From positions 248,001 to 312,000 of the forward strand of contig NZ_JAPVBI010000002.1 in assembly GCF_026967925.1 (NCBI RefSeq): DNA of 64,000 bases, in the 5' to 3' direction. The stretch is from Modestobacter sp. VKM Ac-2985 (GTDB taxonomy: Bacteria > Actinomycetota > Actinomycetes > Mycobacteriales > Geodermatophilaceae). A model generated the notes under the pieces. The model saw nothing but the letters and a program-made list of their open reading frames with translations, was not told the origin of the DNA and did no database searches. This document shows, one piece after another, positions 1 through 7,851 of the stretch (its first letter is position 1; every line of letters begins with the position of its first letter). Made by a program: the position numbers and the translations under genes.

Positions 1-405
1 CGGCAGATCGCCGAGATCGCCCACCGGCTGCTCGGCGCCGTCGACCGCAGCGGCGGCCTGCGGCTGCTCGGCGTCGGCGTCTCGGGGCTGTCGCCCTACG
101 CGCAGGGCGACCTGTTCGCCGAGGTCGCCGAGCCGGCCGAGGTGGTGGAGCCGGCCGATGCCGTCGAGCCGGGCGAGCCGGTGGAGCTGCCGGCCGATCC
201 GGCGCCGGGGCCCGCCGTCGTCGTCTGGTACCCGGGGCAGGACGTCGTCCACCCGGAGCTGGGGTCGGGCTGGGTGTGGGGCAGCGGGCTCAACCGGGTG
301 ACCGTCCGGTTCGAGGGCCCGCGCACGACGCCCGGGCCGGTGCGCACCCTGGTGGCCGACGACCCGGACCTGCAACCGGCCGATCCGCCGGACTGGACCC
401 CCTGA
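1..405 (+). CDS. dinB: DNA polymerase IV, C-terminal end (5' truncated by window)
   Basis: The reading frame is open from base 1 to the TGA at 403-405 and gives 134 residues. The first part, with RLLGVGVSGL, matches the end of the little-finger domain of Y-family polymerase DinB, where LLGVxxSxL is conserved. After it comes a Glu/Pro/Ala-rich linker (about residues 39-70) and a short domain with WYPGQDVVHPELGSGWVWG. This tail is common in actinobacterial DinB proteins. The enzyme performs error-prone translesion synthesis. The catalytic palm lies upstream of the window, so activity cannot be judged. Identification rests on the tail only. Confidence 0.8.
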   Translation, partial: RQIAEIAHRLLGAVDRSGGLRLLGVGVSGLSPYAQGDLFAEVAEPAEVVEPADAVEPGEPVELPADPAPGPAVVVWYPGQDVVHPELGSGWVWGSGLNRVTVRFEGPRTTPGPVRTLVADDPDLQPADPPDWTP

Positions 406-412
406 ACGGGTG

Positions 413-430
413 GCCCCGCCCCTTCGGGGC
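413..430 (+). terminator. short GC hairpin after dinB
   Basis: GCCCCG and CGGGGC can pair around a six-base loop, a few bases after the dinB stop and before the next gene. There is no T-run. It is a weak candidate terminator; hairpins this small arise easily in DNA this rich in GC. Confidence 0.25.
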
Positions 431-466
431 ATGCGCCCGAGCCCATGATCACGACAGACTGCCGAC

Positions 467-1408
467 GTGCCCCTGGACCCGGAGAACACCCCTGACGTCG
501 ACGTCCTCGTCGACCGGGGGTGCGCGCTCGCCGACCTGGGCGACCACGAGCGGGCGGTCGAGCTCCTCGGGACGGCGGCGGCGCAGGGCGACCCGGTGGC
601 CCTCCGCCACCTGGGCGCCTGCCTGGGCGTGCTCGGGCGCTGGGCGGAGGCTGCGGTGGCGCACCGCCGGGCGGCCGACGCCGGGCAGGACGCCGCCTGG
701 CTCGACCTGGCGCGGGCGCTGCTGCGGCTGGGCTGCTGGTCGGAGGCGGAGGCCGCCGCCCGGACCGCCGTGGACCGCGGGGACGCCGGTGGCTGGGCCG
801 CGCTGAGCGAGGCGTTGCAGGGCCAGGACCGGGCACCGGAGGCCGAGCGGGCGTTCCGCATGGCCGCCGAGCGCGGTGCGCACCCGGCGGCGCTGGAGCT
901 GGCGTACCTGCTGCGGTCCTCCGGCCGGCAGCTGGCGGCCTGGCACTGGGCACAGGCCGCCGCGGACGCCGGCAACCCGGTGGCCCGCGCCACCCTGGCC
1001 TGCTGGCGCTGGCAGGAGAGCCGCGACCTCGCGCTGGAGCCCGAGCTGCGGTCCGGCGCCGACCACCACCCGCACACCCGGACCGCCCTGGCCGACCTGC
1101 TGCGCAGCACCGGCCGGGTCGAGGAGGCCCGGGTGCTGCTGGAGCGGGGCGCGGCCCGCGGCGAGCTCGCGAGCTGGCTGCCGCTGGGCAACCTCTACCG
1201 CGACGAGCTGGACGACGCCGTCGCCGCCGAGGCCGCCTACCGGGCCGGTGTCGAGGGCGGTGACCTGCACGCCCACCACGACCTGGGGGTGCTGCTGCTG
1301 GAGACCGGCGACGTCGACACGGCCGTCGAGCACTTCTCCATCGCCGCCGCCGGCGGGGACGAGCTGGCCGCCCGGGTGCTGCGCGAGGTCCTCGCCGAGG
1401 AGGGCTGA
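467..1408 (+). CDS. tetratricopeptide/Sel1-like repeat protein
   Basis: This is a 313-residue soluble protein with a GTG start. It is built from repeated helical units of about 34-36 residues with TPR-like spacing of Gly/Ala and small residues, for example ALADLGDHERAVELLGTAAA, HLGACLGVLGRWAEAAVAHR and DLGVLLLETGDVDTAVEHFS. No catalytic motif, signal peptide or membrane segment is visible. Such proteins are usually protein-interaction scaffolds; the partner is unknown. It stands alone on the + strand and meets thiD tail to tail with one base between the stops. Confidence 0.7.
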   Translation: MPLDPENTPDVDVLVDRGCALADLGDHERAVELLGTAAAQGDPVALRHLGACLGVLGRWAEAAVAHRRAADAGQDAAWLDLARALLRLGCWSEAEAAARTAVDRGDAGGWAALSEALQGQDRAPEAERAFRMAAERGAHPAALELAYLLRSSGRQLAAWHWAQAAADAGNPVARATLACWRWQESRDLALEPELRSGADHHPHTRTALADLLRSTGRVEEARVLLERGAARGELASWLPLGNLYRDELDDAVAAEAAYRAGVEGGDLHAHHDLGVLLLETGDVDTAVEHFSIAAAGGDELAARVLREVLAEEG

Positions 1409-1409
1409 C

Positions 1410-2228
1410 CTACCAGCGCCCGGCGAAGTGGTGCACCGGCCCGTGCCCCGAGCCGACGCCGAGCGACTCCCCGGCCTGGAGCGCGGCCTGCAGGTAGTCG
1501 CGGGCCTCGTCGACCAGCGGCGTCCAGTCCAGCTCGTTCCCGGCCTGCCGTTCACGGGCGGCCAGCGCGGCGAGCGCCGAGGACAGCGTGCAACCGGTGC
1601 CGTGGGTGGACGACGTCCGCACCCGGGGGCGCCGGGTCTCCAGCACCCCGGCCGCGGTCGCCAGGACGTCGACGCTCTCCTCCCCGCCCAGGTGCCCGCC
1701 CTTGAGCAGCACCGCCGCCGGCCCCAGCGCCAGCAGCGCGCGGGCCTGCGGGGCCAGCTCCTCGACCGTCGTCGCCGGTGCGACGTCCAGCAGGGCCGCG
1801 GCCTCGGGCACGTTCGGGGTGAGCAGGTCGGTCACCGGCAGCAGGTCGGTGCGGACGGCGTCGACCGCATCCGCCGAGATCAGCCGGTCGCCGCTGGTCG
1901 CCACCATCACCGGGTCGCAGACCACCGGCCCGCCCGGGCGGCCGGCCAGCGCCGCGGCGACCGTCCGCACGACGTCGGCGGTGCCCAGCATGCCGAGCTT
2001 GGTGGCGTGCACCGTCACGTCGTCCCACAACGTGGCCAGCTGATCGCCGACGAAGCCGGCCGGCACCTGGTGCACGCCGGTGACGCCGCGGGTGTTCTGC
2101 GCGGTCAGCGCGGTGAGCACTGCGGTGCCGTAGACGCCCAGTGCGCTGAAGGTCTTGAGGTCGGCCTGGATGCCGGCGCCGCCGCTGGGGTCGCTGCCGG
2201 CGACGGTGAGCGCCACGGCGGCGGTCAT
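1410..2228 (-). CDS. thiD: hydroxymethylpyrimidine/phosphomethylpyrimidine kinase
   Basis: The 272-residue protein starts with TVAGSDPSGGAGIQADLKTF, the substrate-binding signature of ThiD. A later STHGTGCTLSSALAA anion-hole and catalytic motif is also present. ThiD phosphorylates HMP to HMP-P and then HMP-PP, the pyrimidine half of thiamine. It is the last gene of the thiM-thiE-thiD operon; its ATG overlaps the thiE stop by four bases, so it is probably translationally coupled. Expression should follow the TPP riboswitch upstream of thiM. Confidence 0.93.
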   Translation of the reverse strand: MTAAVALTVAGSDPSGGAGIQADLKTFSALGVYGTAVLTALTAQNTRGVTGVHQVPAGFVGDQLATLWDDVTVHATKLGMLGTADVVRTVAAALAGRPGGPVVCDPVMVATSGDRLISADAVDAVRTDLLPVTDLLTPNVPEAAALLDVAPATTVEELAPQARALLALGPAAVLLKGGHLGGEESVDVLATAAGVLETRRPRVRTSSTHGTGCTLSSALAALAARERQAGNELDWTPLVDEARDYLQAALQAGESLGVGSGHGPVHHFAGRW

Positions 2229-2890
2229 CGGGCCACCAGCTCCCCGGCCATCGCGGAGCGCAGGGTCCGGGCGGCGGCCGCCGGGTCGGCGGCGGCGCAG
2301 ATGTCGGAGACCACGCAGATGCCGTCGACCCCGGTGCCGGCCACGGCTGCCGCCGTGGCGGCGGAGATCCCACCGATGGCCACCGACAGCAGCCCCCCGG
2401 CGCGGGCGCGGGCGGCCAGCGCCCGGGTGCCGTCGAGCTCCAGGGCGGCGCCGGCGTCCGGCTTGGTGGGGGTCGACCAGACCGGGCTCAGGCCCACCAG
2501 GTCCGCGGTGCCGGCGGGGAGGGCCAGGACGGCGTCCAGCTCGGCGGCGCTGCCGACGGAGACGCCGATCAGGGCGTCCGGGCCCAGCAGCCGGCGGACG
2601 TCGGCGGGCGGCAGGTCGTCCTGGCCCACGTGCACGCCGTCGGCCCCGGTGAGCAGGGCGACGTCGACGGCATCGTTCACGAACAGCCGCACGTCCGGGG
2701 TCGGCCGGAGCGCGTCCTGCACCGCGCGGGTGAGGGCGAGCAGGTCGCGGCGGCCCGCGGTCTTGTCCCGCACCTGGACGGCGGTCACGCCACCGGAGAC
2801 GGCCGCGGCGACCACCTCGGGCACCGACCGGGGCGCGCAGAGCAGCGTGTCGGTGACCAGGTAGAGCCGCGGGTCGAAGCCGGCCCTCAT
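2225..2890 (-). CDS. thiE: thiamine-phosphate synthase
   Basis: ThiE joins HMP-PP with thiazole phosphate to give thiamine phosphate. The ATG at 2890 is chosen because RLYLVTD, the usual first beta strand, follows it, and because it overlaps the thiM stop by four bases. That gives 221 residues. Family motifs seen: VQVRDK near residue 43, FVNDAVDVA, GADGVHVGQDDL, and GLSPVWSTPTK with the phosphate-binding glycines. A longer in-frame extension upstream is Arg-rich and reads back into thiM, so it was rejected. It is the middle gene of a three-gene thiamine operon. Confidence 0.93.
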   Translation of the reverse strand: MRAGFDPRLYLVTDTLLCAPRSVPEVVAAAVSGGVTAVQVRDKTAGRRDLLALTRAVQDALRPTPDVRLFVNDAVDVALLTGADGVHVGQDDLPPADVRRLLGPDALIGVSVGSAAELDAVLALPAGTADLVGLSPVWSTPTKPDAGAALELDGTRALAARARAGGLLSVAIGGISAATAAAVAGTGVDGICVVSDICAAADPAAAARTLRSAMAGELVAR

Positions 2891-3681
2891 GAGGTGCGGA
2901 CGTCGGCGCGGGCGAGCGCGTCGCCGTCGACCGCGTCGAGCGCGTCCAGCCACAGCGCGGCGAACGTGCCCGGCCCGGCGGCGAGCCCGGCGGCGGCCTC
3001 GGCGGCCAGCGCCACGTGGGCGTGGCCGGCGACGACGGCGGTCAGCGGGTCACCGGTGGTCGCGACGTAGGCGGCGACGATGCCACCCAGCGCACAGCCG
3101 GCGCCGGTGGTGCGGGTGAGCAGCGGGGACCCGCCCCCCACCCGGACGACCCGGTCCCCGTCGGTCACGACGTCGACCGGGCCGCTGACGGCGACGATGC
3201 CGCCGGTCCGCCGGGCCAGCTCCCCGGCCGCCTCGAGCGCGGCCTCCGGGGAGTCGGTGCTCTCCACGCCGCGGCCGCCCTTGCCGGCGCCGGCCAGGGC
3301 CAGCACCTCCGAGGCGTTGCCCCGGACGACGGTCGGGCGCAGCTCGACCAGGTCGGCGGCGAGCTCGGTGCGGAAGGTGAGTCCGCCGACGGCCACCGGG
3401 TCCAGCACCCACGGGGTGCCCACGTCGGTGGCGGTGCGGGCGGCGAGCCGCATCGCCTCGGCGGTGCGCTGCTGCACCGTGCCCACGTTGACCAGCACTG
3501 CCGAGGCGACGGCGGCGAACTCGCCGGCCTCGGCCGGGTCGTCGACCATCGCCGGGGCCGCGCCGATCGCCAGCAGCGCGTTGGCGGTGATCGTCTGCAC
3601 GACCGTGTTGGTCAGGCAGTGCACCAGGGGTGCGGAGTCGAGCAGCGCCGTGCGGGCGGTGCGCAGGTCGATGACGTCCAT
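2887..3681 (-). CDS. thiM: hydroxyethylthiazole kinase
   Basis: The 264-residue protein phosphorylates 4-methyl-5-hydroxyethylthiazole, a thiazole salvage step. Visible ThiM motifs are the N-terminal PLVHCLTNTVVQTITANALL with the conserved Asn, a following PAMVDDPAE, VLDPVAVG, RGNASE, and the GCAL catalytic turn late in the protein. The ATG at 3681 lies just after the TPP riboswitch; an upstream in-frame start would lie inside the riboswitch. Having thiM with thiE and thiD but no thiC or thiG points to a salvage operon. Confidence 0.93.
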   Translation of the reverse strand: MDVIDLRTARTALLDSAPLVHCLTNTVVQTITANALLAIGAAPAMVDDPAEAGEFAAVASAVLVNVGTVQQRTAEAMRLAARTATDVGTPWVLDPVAVGGLTFRTELAADLVELRPTVVRGNASEVLALAGAGKGGRGVESTDSPEAALEAAGELARRTGGIVAVSGPVDVVTDGDRVVRVGGGSPLLTRTTGAGCALGGIVAAYVATTGDPLTAVVAGHAHVALAAEAAAGLAAGPGTFAALWLDALDAVDGDALARADVRTS

Positions 3682-3685
3682 CGCG

Positions 3686-3763
3686 TGACATCCCTTCGCC
3701 AGTACCAACTGGAGCAGGTTCGACGGGTGTGCTCTCAGTCCCCAGGTGGGACACCCCGTGTCA
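3686..3763 (-). promoter_or_regulatory. TPP riboswitch (THI element)
   Basis: On the minus strand the leader of thiM holds, in order, CGGGGTGTCC, CTGAGA, a spacer with ACACCCG, GAACCTG, and a GAAGGGA end. These are the conserved blocks of the thiamine pyrophosphate riboswitch. Outer bases TGACA and TGTCA can form the closing P1 stem. The element ends only a few bases before the thiM ATG, so TPP binding probably hides the ribosome binding site and shuts down thiM, thiE and thiD. Confidence 0.92.
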
Positions 3764-3890
3764 GCCCGCGACGCTAACACCGCCCGACCTCACCCGGCGG
3801 GGTCAGCTCCTGCCCGCGAACCGGAACGGCACTTGATCATCAGCGTCTGACCTGCGAGTCTCGGCCTCCGGAACCCCCTGGGGAGGTCAC

Positions 3891-4457
3891 GTGGACCCGA
3901 TCGCGGTGGCCTTCCTCGCCACCGGCGGGGTCGGCGTGCTCGTGCTGCTGCTCGCCCTCGTGCTGGGCGACGTCGGCGACCTCGGGCACGGCGACGCCGA
4001 CGGGCCCTTCTCGTTGCCGGCGATCGCCGCCTTCGTCGGCGGCATCGGCTTCGGCGGGGCCGCCGTCACCGCGCTGCTGCCGGACCTGACCGGTGGGGTT
4101 GCCGTGCTGCTCGCCGTCCTCGGCGGCCTGCTCGTCGCGTTCCCGCTGAGCGCCGGCGCCGTCCGGCTCTCCGCTGCCTTCCGGGACATGCCGACCGAAC
4201 CGACCCTCACCAGCAGCCGGCTCCTGGGCGCCCAGGGCGTGGTCGTCTCCGGCGTCCCCGCCGGTGGTCTCGGCGAGGTCCGGCTCAGCGTCGCCGGGCA
4301 GCAGCTGAAGTACCACGCCCGCAGCGAGGTCCCCCTGCCTGCCGGCACCCCCGTGTACGTCGTCGACACCCCGACCGACACCTCCGTCGAGGTGGTCTCC
4401 ACCGCACCGGACCGCCCGCTCGACCCGCCTTCCAGCCCCGGAGGAACCACCCCATGA
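3891..4457 (+). CDS. NfeD-like membrane protein
   Basis: The 188-residue protein has a GTG start preceded by GGGAGG. Three hydrophobic segments are visible, at about residues 4-24, 41-62 and 66-88. They are followed by a soluble domain (about 105-165) with the OB-fold pattern of NfeD proteins: GAQGVVVSGVPAGGLGEVRL, then GTPVYVVD. NfeD proteins partner with SPFH/flotillin proteins. Here the stop overlaps the flotillin start by four bases, which supports that pairing. Role in membrane microdomains is family knowledge. Confidence 0.82.
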   Translation: MDPIAVAFLATGGVGVLVLLLALVLGDVGDLGHGDADGPFSLPAIAAFVGGIGFGGAAVTALLPDLTGGVAVLLAVLGGLLVAFPLSAGAVRLSAAFRDMPTEPTLTSSRLLGAQGVVVSGVPAGGLGEVRLSVAGQQLKYHARSEVPLPAGTPVYVVDTPTDTSVEVVSTAPDRPLDPPSSPGGTTP

Positions 4458-5992
4458 CCCTGCTCTACGCCCTCGGCGGCATCGCCGCGCTGGTCGTGCT
4501 GCTCGTGCTGCTCGTGCTGAGCCGGATCAAGGTGGCCGGGCCGAACCAGGCCTTCCTGGTCACCGGCCGGCAGGGGCGCTCGGTGACCGACTCCGCGGGC
4601 GCGGTCAGCCGGGACATGTCCGGCCAGAAGGTGGTCATGGGCGCCAGCGTCTTCGTGCTGCCCGTGGTGCAGAAGCTGCACTCCATCGACCTGTCCAGCC
4701 GGCGGATCCCGGTGGCCATCCGCGGTGCGGTGTCCAAGCAGGGGGTCAAGTGCGACCTGGAGGGCGTGGCCATCGTCAAGGTCGGCGGCAACGAGGGCGC
4801 CATCCGGGCTGCCGCCCAGCGCTTCCTGGCCCAGCAGGAGGGCATCGACACCTTCACCTCCGAGGTGCTCGCGGGTGCCCTCCGGTCGATCGTCGGTCGG
4901 CTGACCATCGAGGAGATCATCCGCGACCGGGCCGCCTTCGCCTCGGCGGTCGCCGAGGAGGCGGAGTCCTCGCTCACCGGGCAGGGGCTCGTGCTGGACA
5001 CCTTCCAGCTCCAGGACATCCAGGCCGAGGGCACGTACCTCGCCGACCTCGGTCGCCCGGAGGCCGCCCGGGTGCTCAAGGAGGCGAGCATCGCCGAGGC
5101 GCGCGCCCGCCAGGCAGCCCAGCAGGAGCAGCTGCTGGCTGACGAGGCGATCGCCATCTCCCAGCGCCAGCTCGCACTGAAGCAGGCCGAGATCACCGCC
5201 GAGACCGATGCCGCCACCGCGCGGGCCGCCGCCGCCGGGCCGCTGGCCCAGGCCGCCCAGGACCAGGAGGTGCTGGCCGCCCAGGAGAAGGTCGCCGAGC
5301 GGACGGCGATGCTGACCCAGGCGCAGCTGGACACCCAGGTCCGCCGACCGGCCGACGCCGAGCGGTACCGGGTGGAGCAGGAGGCCGAGGGGCGCAAGAA
5401 CTCCGCCATCCTCACCGCCGAGGCCCAGCGCCAGGCCACCATCGCCGGCGCCCAGGCCGCGGCCGAGCAGGCGCGGCTCTCCGGTGAGGGCGAGCGGGCG
5501 CGGCGTTCGGCCCTCGCCGATGCCGAGGCCATCGAGGGTGCCAAGCGCGGTGAGGCCGAGAAGCTCCGGCGGCAGGCCGTCGCCGACGCCGTCGAGCGCG
5601 AGGGCGCCGCTGATGCGGCGGCGATCCTGGCCCGCGGGCAGGCCGAGGCCGCTGCGATGGACGCCCGCTCGGACGCCTTCGCCAACTACGGCGAGGCAGC
5701 GATCCTGGAGATGCTGGTCAAGGTGCTGCCCGAGGTGGTCTCCGCGGCGTCCGCCCCGCTGGCCGGGGTGGACAAGATGACCGTGATCTCCGCCGACGGC
5801 GCCGGTTCGCTCGGCCGGTCGGTGGCCGCCAACGTCGCCCAGGGCCTGCAGCTGTCCGGTGACCTCACCGGACTGGACGTCGGTGCACTGCTGAGGCGGC
5901 TGGGCAGCGGAGCTGCGGACAGCGTCGGCGACGCCGCGCCGGTCACCCGGGTGCCACTCGACGGCAACGGCGCGGAGCCGACCCGGCACTGA
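4454..5992 (+). CDS. floT: flotillin-like SPFH/band 7 protein
   Basis: The 512-residue protein has one N-terminal membrane segment (about residues 4-22), an SPFH domain (about 25-200) with QAFLVTGRQG and KCDLEGVAIVKVGG, and a long Ala/Glu-rich coiled coil (about 200-410) typical of flotillins. The C-terminal part holds ANYGEAAILEMLVKVLPEV, the conserved flotillin C-terminal helix. It scaffolds membrane microdomains at the inner face of the membrane. It is translationally coupled to the NfeD-like gene just upstream. Confidence 0.9.
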   Translation: MTLLYALGGIAALVVLLVLLVLSRIKVAGPNQAFLVTGRQGRSVTDSAGAVSRDMSGQKVVMGASVFVLPVVQKLHSIDLSSRRIPVAIRGAVSKQGVKCDLEGVAIVKVGGNEGAIRAAAQRFLAQQEGIDTFTSEVLAGALRSIVGRLTIEEIIRDRAAFASAVAEEAESSLTGQGLVLDTFQLQDIQAEGTYLADLGRPEAARVLKEASIAEARARQAAQQEQLLADEAIAISQRQLALKQAEITAETDAATARAAAAGPLAQAAQDQEVLAAQEKVAERTAMLTQAQLDTQVRRPADAERYRVEQEAEGRKNSAILTAEAQRQATIAGAQAAAEQARLSGEGERARRSALADAEAIEGAKRGEAEKLRRQAVADAVEREGAADAAAILARGQAEAAAMDARSDAFANYGEAAILEMLVKVLPEVVSAASAPLAGVDKMTVISADGAGSLGRSVAANVAQGLQLSGDLTGLDVGALLRRLGSGAADSVGDAAPVTRVPLDGNGAEPTRH

Positions 5993-6052
5993 TCATCGCC
6001 CCCGGGCCGCTGAGCTGCGGGTTCTGTCGTACCTCGGTCGTAGCGTCGCGTC

Positions 6053-7386
6053 ATGGGTGCAGTCATGACGGTGCAGGACGGTTCGGTGCAGCTGTCGGTC
6101 GAGGAGCTGGCGCGAGAGATCCGGTCGGGGGCGGTGCGGCTGGCGGCGGCGACCGCTACCTGGCTTCGACTGGTGGCGGAGTTCGACGCCCGGGAGGGCT
6201 GGGGCGAGGTCGGCGTCACGAGCTGCGCGCACTGGCTGGCCTGGCAGTGCGGGATGAGCCCCGGTGCCGCGCGGGAGCACGTGCGGGTCGCCCGGGCGCT
6301 GGGCTCGCTGCCGGTGACGGCGGATGCGTTCGCCACGGGGCGGTTGTCCTACTCGAAGGTCCGGGCGATCACCCGGGTCGCTGACGCCGGCACCGAGATC
6401 GAGCTGGTGGAGCTGGCGCGGCACGCCACGGCGTCCCAGGTGGAGCGGGTGGTGCGGGCCTGGCGTCGCTCGGACGCCGTGGACGAGGAGCTGGTCGCGG
6501 AGAAGCGGTCCTTCCAGTGGCACTGGGACGGCGACGGGATGCTCGTGCTGCAGGTCCGGATGGACGGGGAAGCCGGTGCTGCGCTGCTGGCGTCGGTCGA
6601 GTCGCTGGCCGAGCGCGCCGCCCGTCGGGAACGCGCCGCCGCGACCCGGGAGGCTGCCGCCGCCGCCGCGGCCGGCACCGACTGCCCGTCGGACCCCGAG
6701 ACGTTCCCGCGGGAACGGATGAGCGCGCGGCGCTGCCGGGCGCTGGCCCAGCTGGCCGAGGTCGCCGCCGACACCGGACGACGGGCGGGCGACCCGCCGC
6801 GCCGGGAGGTGGTGGTGCACGTGGACGCCGACGTCCTGGCCGACGACGCCGCCCGGTGCGGCGGATGGCGTGCGAGGCGGCGCTGACGGTGATCGTGGAG
6901 CGGAACGGTCAGCCGCTCGCGCTCGGCCGGCGTCGGCGGCTGGCCACCGTGACGCAGCGGCGGGCGCTGCTGGCCCGGGACGGCGGCTGTGCCCGGCCGG
7001 GCTGCACCGAGACCCGGATCGAACGGCTGCACGCCCACCACCTCACCCCGTGGCGGCTGGGTGGCCGCACCGACGTGTCGGCGATGGTGCTGCTCTGCGA
7101 CGTGGACCACGGCCTGGTGCACGACGAGGGTCTGGTGCTGGACCGCCGGGGTCGGGAGCTCGTCGCCCACGACCGGCACGGCCGACGGATCTGGGGCCCG
7201 GCCGACGAGGCCTTCGCGGCCGGCCTGCCCGCGAAGGAGGCCACGTCGGCGCGGCCGCTGCTGACCCTGGTGCCGGACGCCGCACTGCCCGATGCCTGGC
7301 CGGCCGGTGGTGAACGGATGGATCTCGGGCACGTGGTCTGGGCGCTGTTGGCCCACCGCGATCACCTGCGGCGGGCGGCGTCCTGA
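6053..7386 (+). pseudogene. DUF222/HNH endonuclease-type gene, frameshifted
   Basis: The first frame (6053-6886) encodes a DUF222 domain: SCAHWLAWQCGMSPGAAREH, RLSYSKVRAITRVA and later VVVHVDADVL. It then runs into Arg-rich noise and stops. The continuing part of the family, VRRMACEAALTVIVE and the HNH domain with RDGGCARPGC, LHAHHLTPW and LLCDVDH, is read in a different frame from about 6856 to the TGA at 7386. In relatives a short segment normally separates DVLADDAA from RRMACEAAL. Here that segment is missing, so a small deletion not divisible by three at about 6845-6856 is the likely lesion. A sequencing error is the alternative. Confidence 0.85.
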
Positions 7387-7406
7387 CCGCTTGCGACGAT
7401 GCACCG

Positions 7407-7850
7407 GTGACCGATGCACCCGCCCTGCGCGAGGCCGCCTTCGCCGAGCTGACCCCCGCCGAGCTCTACGGGATCCTGCGGCTCCGGGTCGACGTCTTCG
7501 TCGTGGAGCAGGCCTGCCCGTACCCCGAGCTGGACGGCCGGGACGCCGAGCCGACCACCGTGCACCTCTGGCACCAGGCGGACGACGGCACCGTGCTGTC
7601 CACCATCCGGGTGCTGCACAACGGTGCGGACCGGGCCATCGGCCGGGTCGCCACCGCGGAGGGCGCCCGGGGTCGGGGCCTGTCGGCCCAGCTCGTCGCC
7701 CGCGGCATCGAGCTGTGCGAGGGCCGGCGCATCGACATCGGCGCGCAGGCGTACCTGGAGTCCTGGTACGAGCGGTTCGGGTTCCGCCGCTCGGGACCGG
7801 ACTACGTGGAGGACGGCATCCCGCACCTGCCGATGCAGCTGGCCGGCTGA
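7407..7850 (+). CDS. elaA: ElaA-type GNAT acetyltransferase
   Basis: The 147-residue single-domain protein has a GTG start. It matches the ElaA branch of GNAT enzymes: LYGILRLRVDVFVVEQ near residue 25, followed by CPYPELDGRD, the acetyl-CoA loop GARGRGLSAQLV (about 90-101), and the C-terminal WYERFGFRRSG with PHLPM at the end. It should transfer an acetyl group from acetyl-CoA to an unknown substrate in the cytoplasm. It ends two bases before the stop of the opposing helicase gene. Confidence 0.85.
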   Translation: MTDAPALREAAFAELTPAELYGILRLRVDVFVVEQACPYPELDGRDAEPTTVHLWHQADDGTVLSTIRVLHNGADRAIGRVATAEGARGRGLSAQLVARGIELCEGRRIDIGAQAYLESWYERFGFRRSGPDYVEDGIPHLPMQLAG

Positions 7851-7851
7851 C

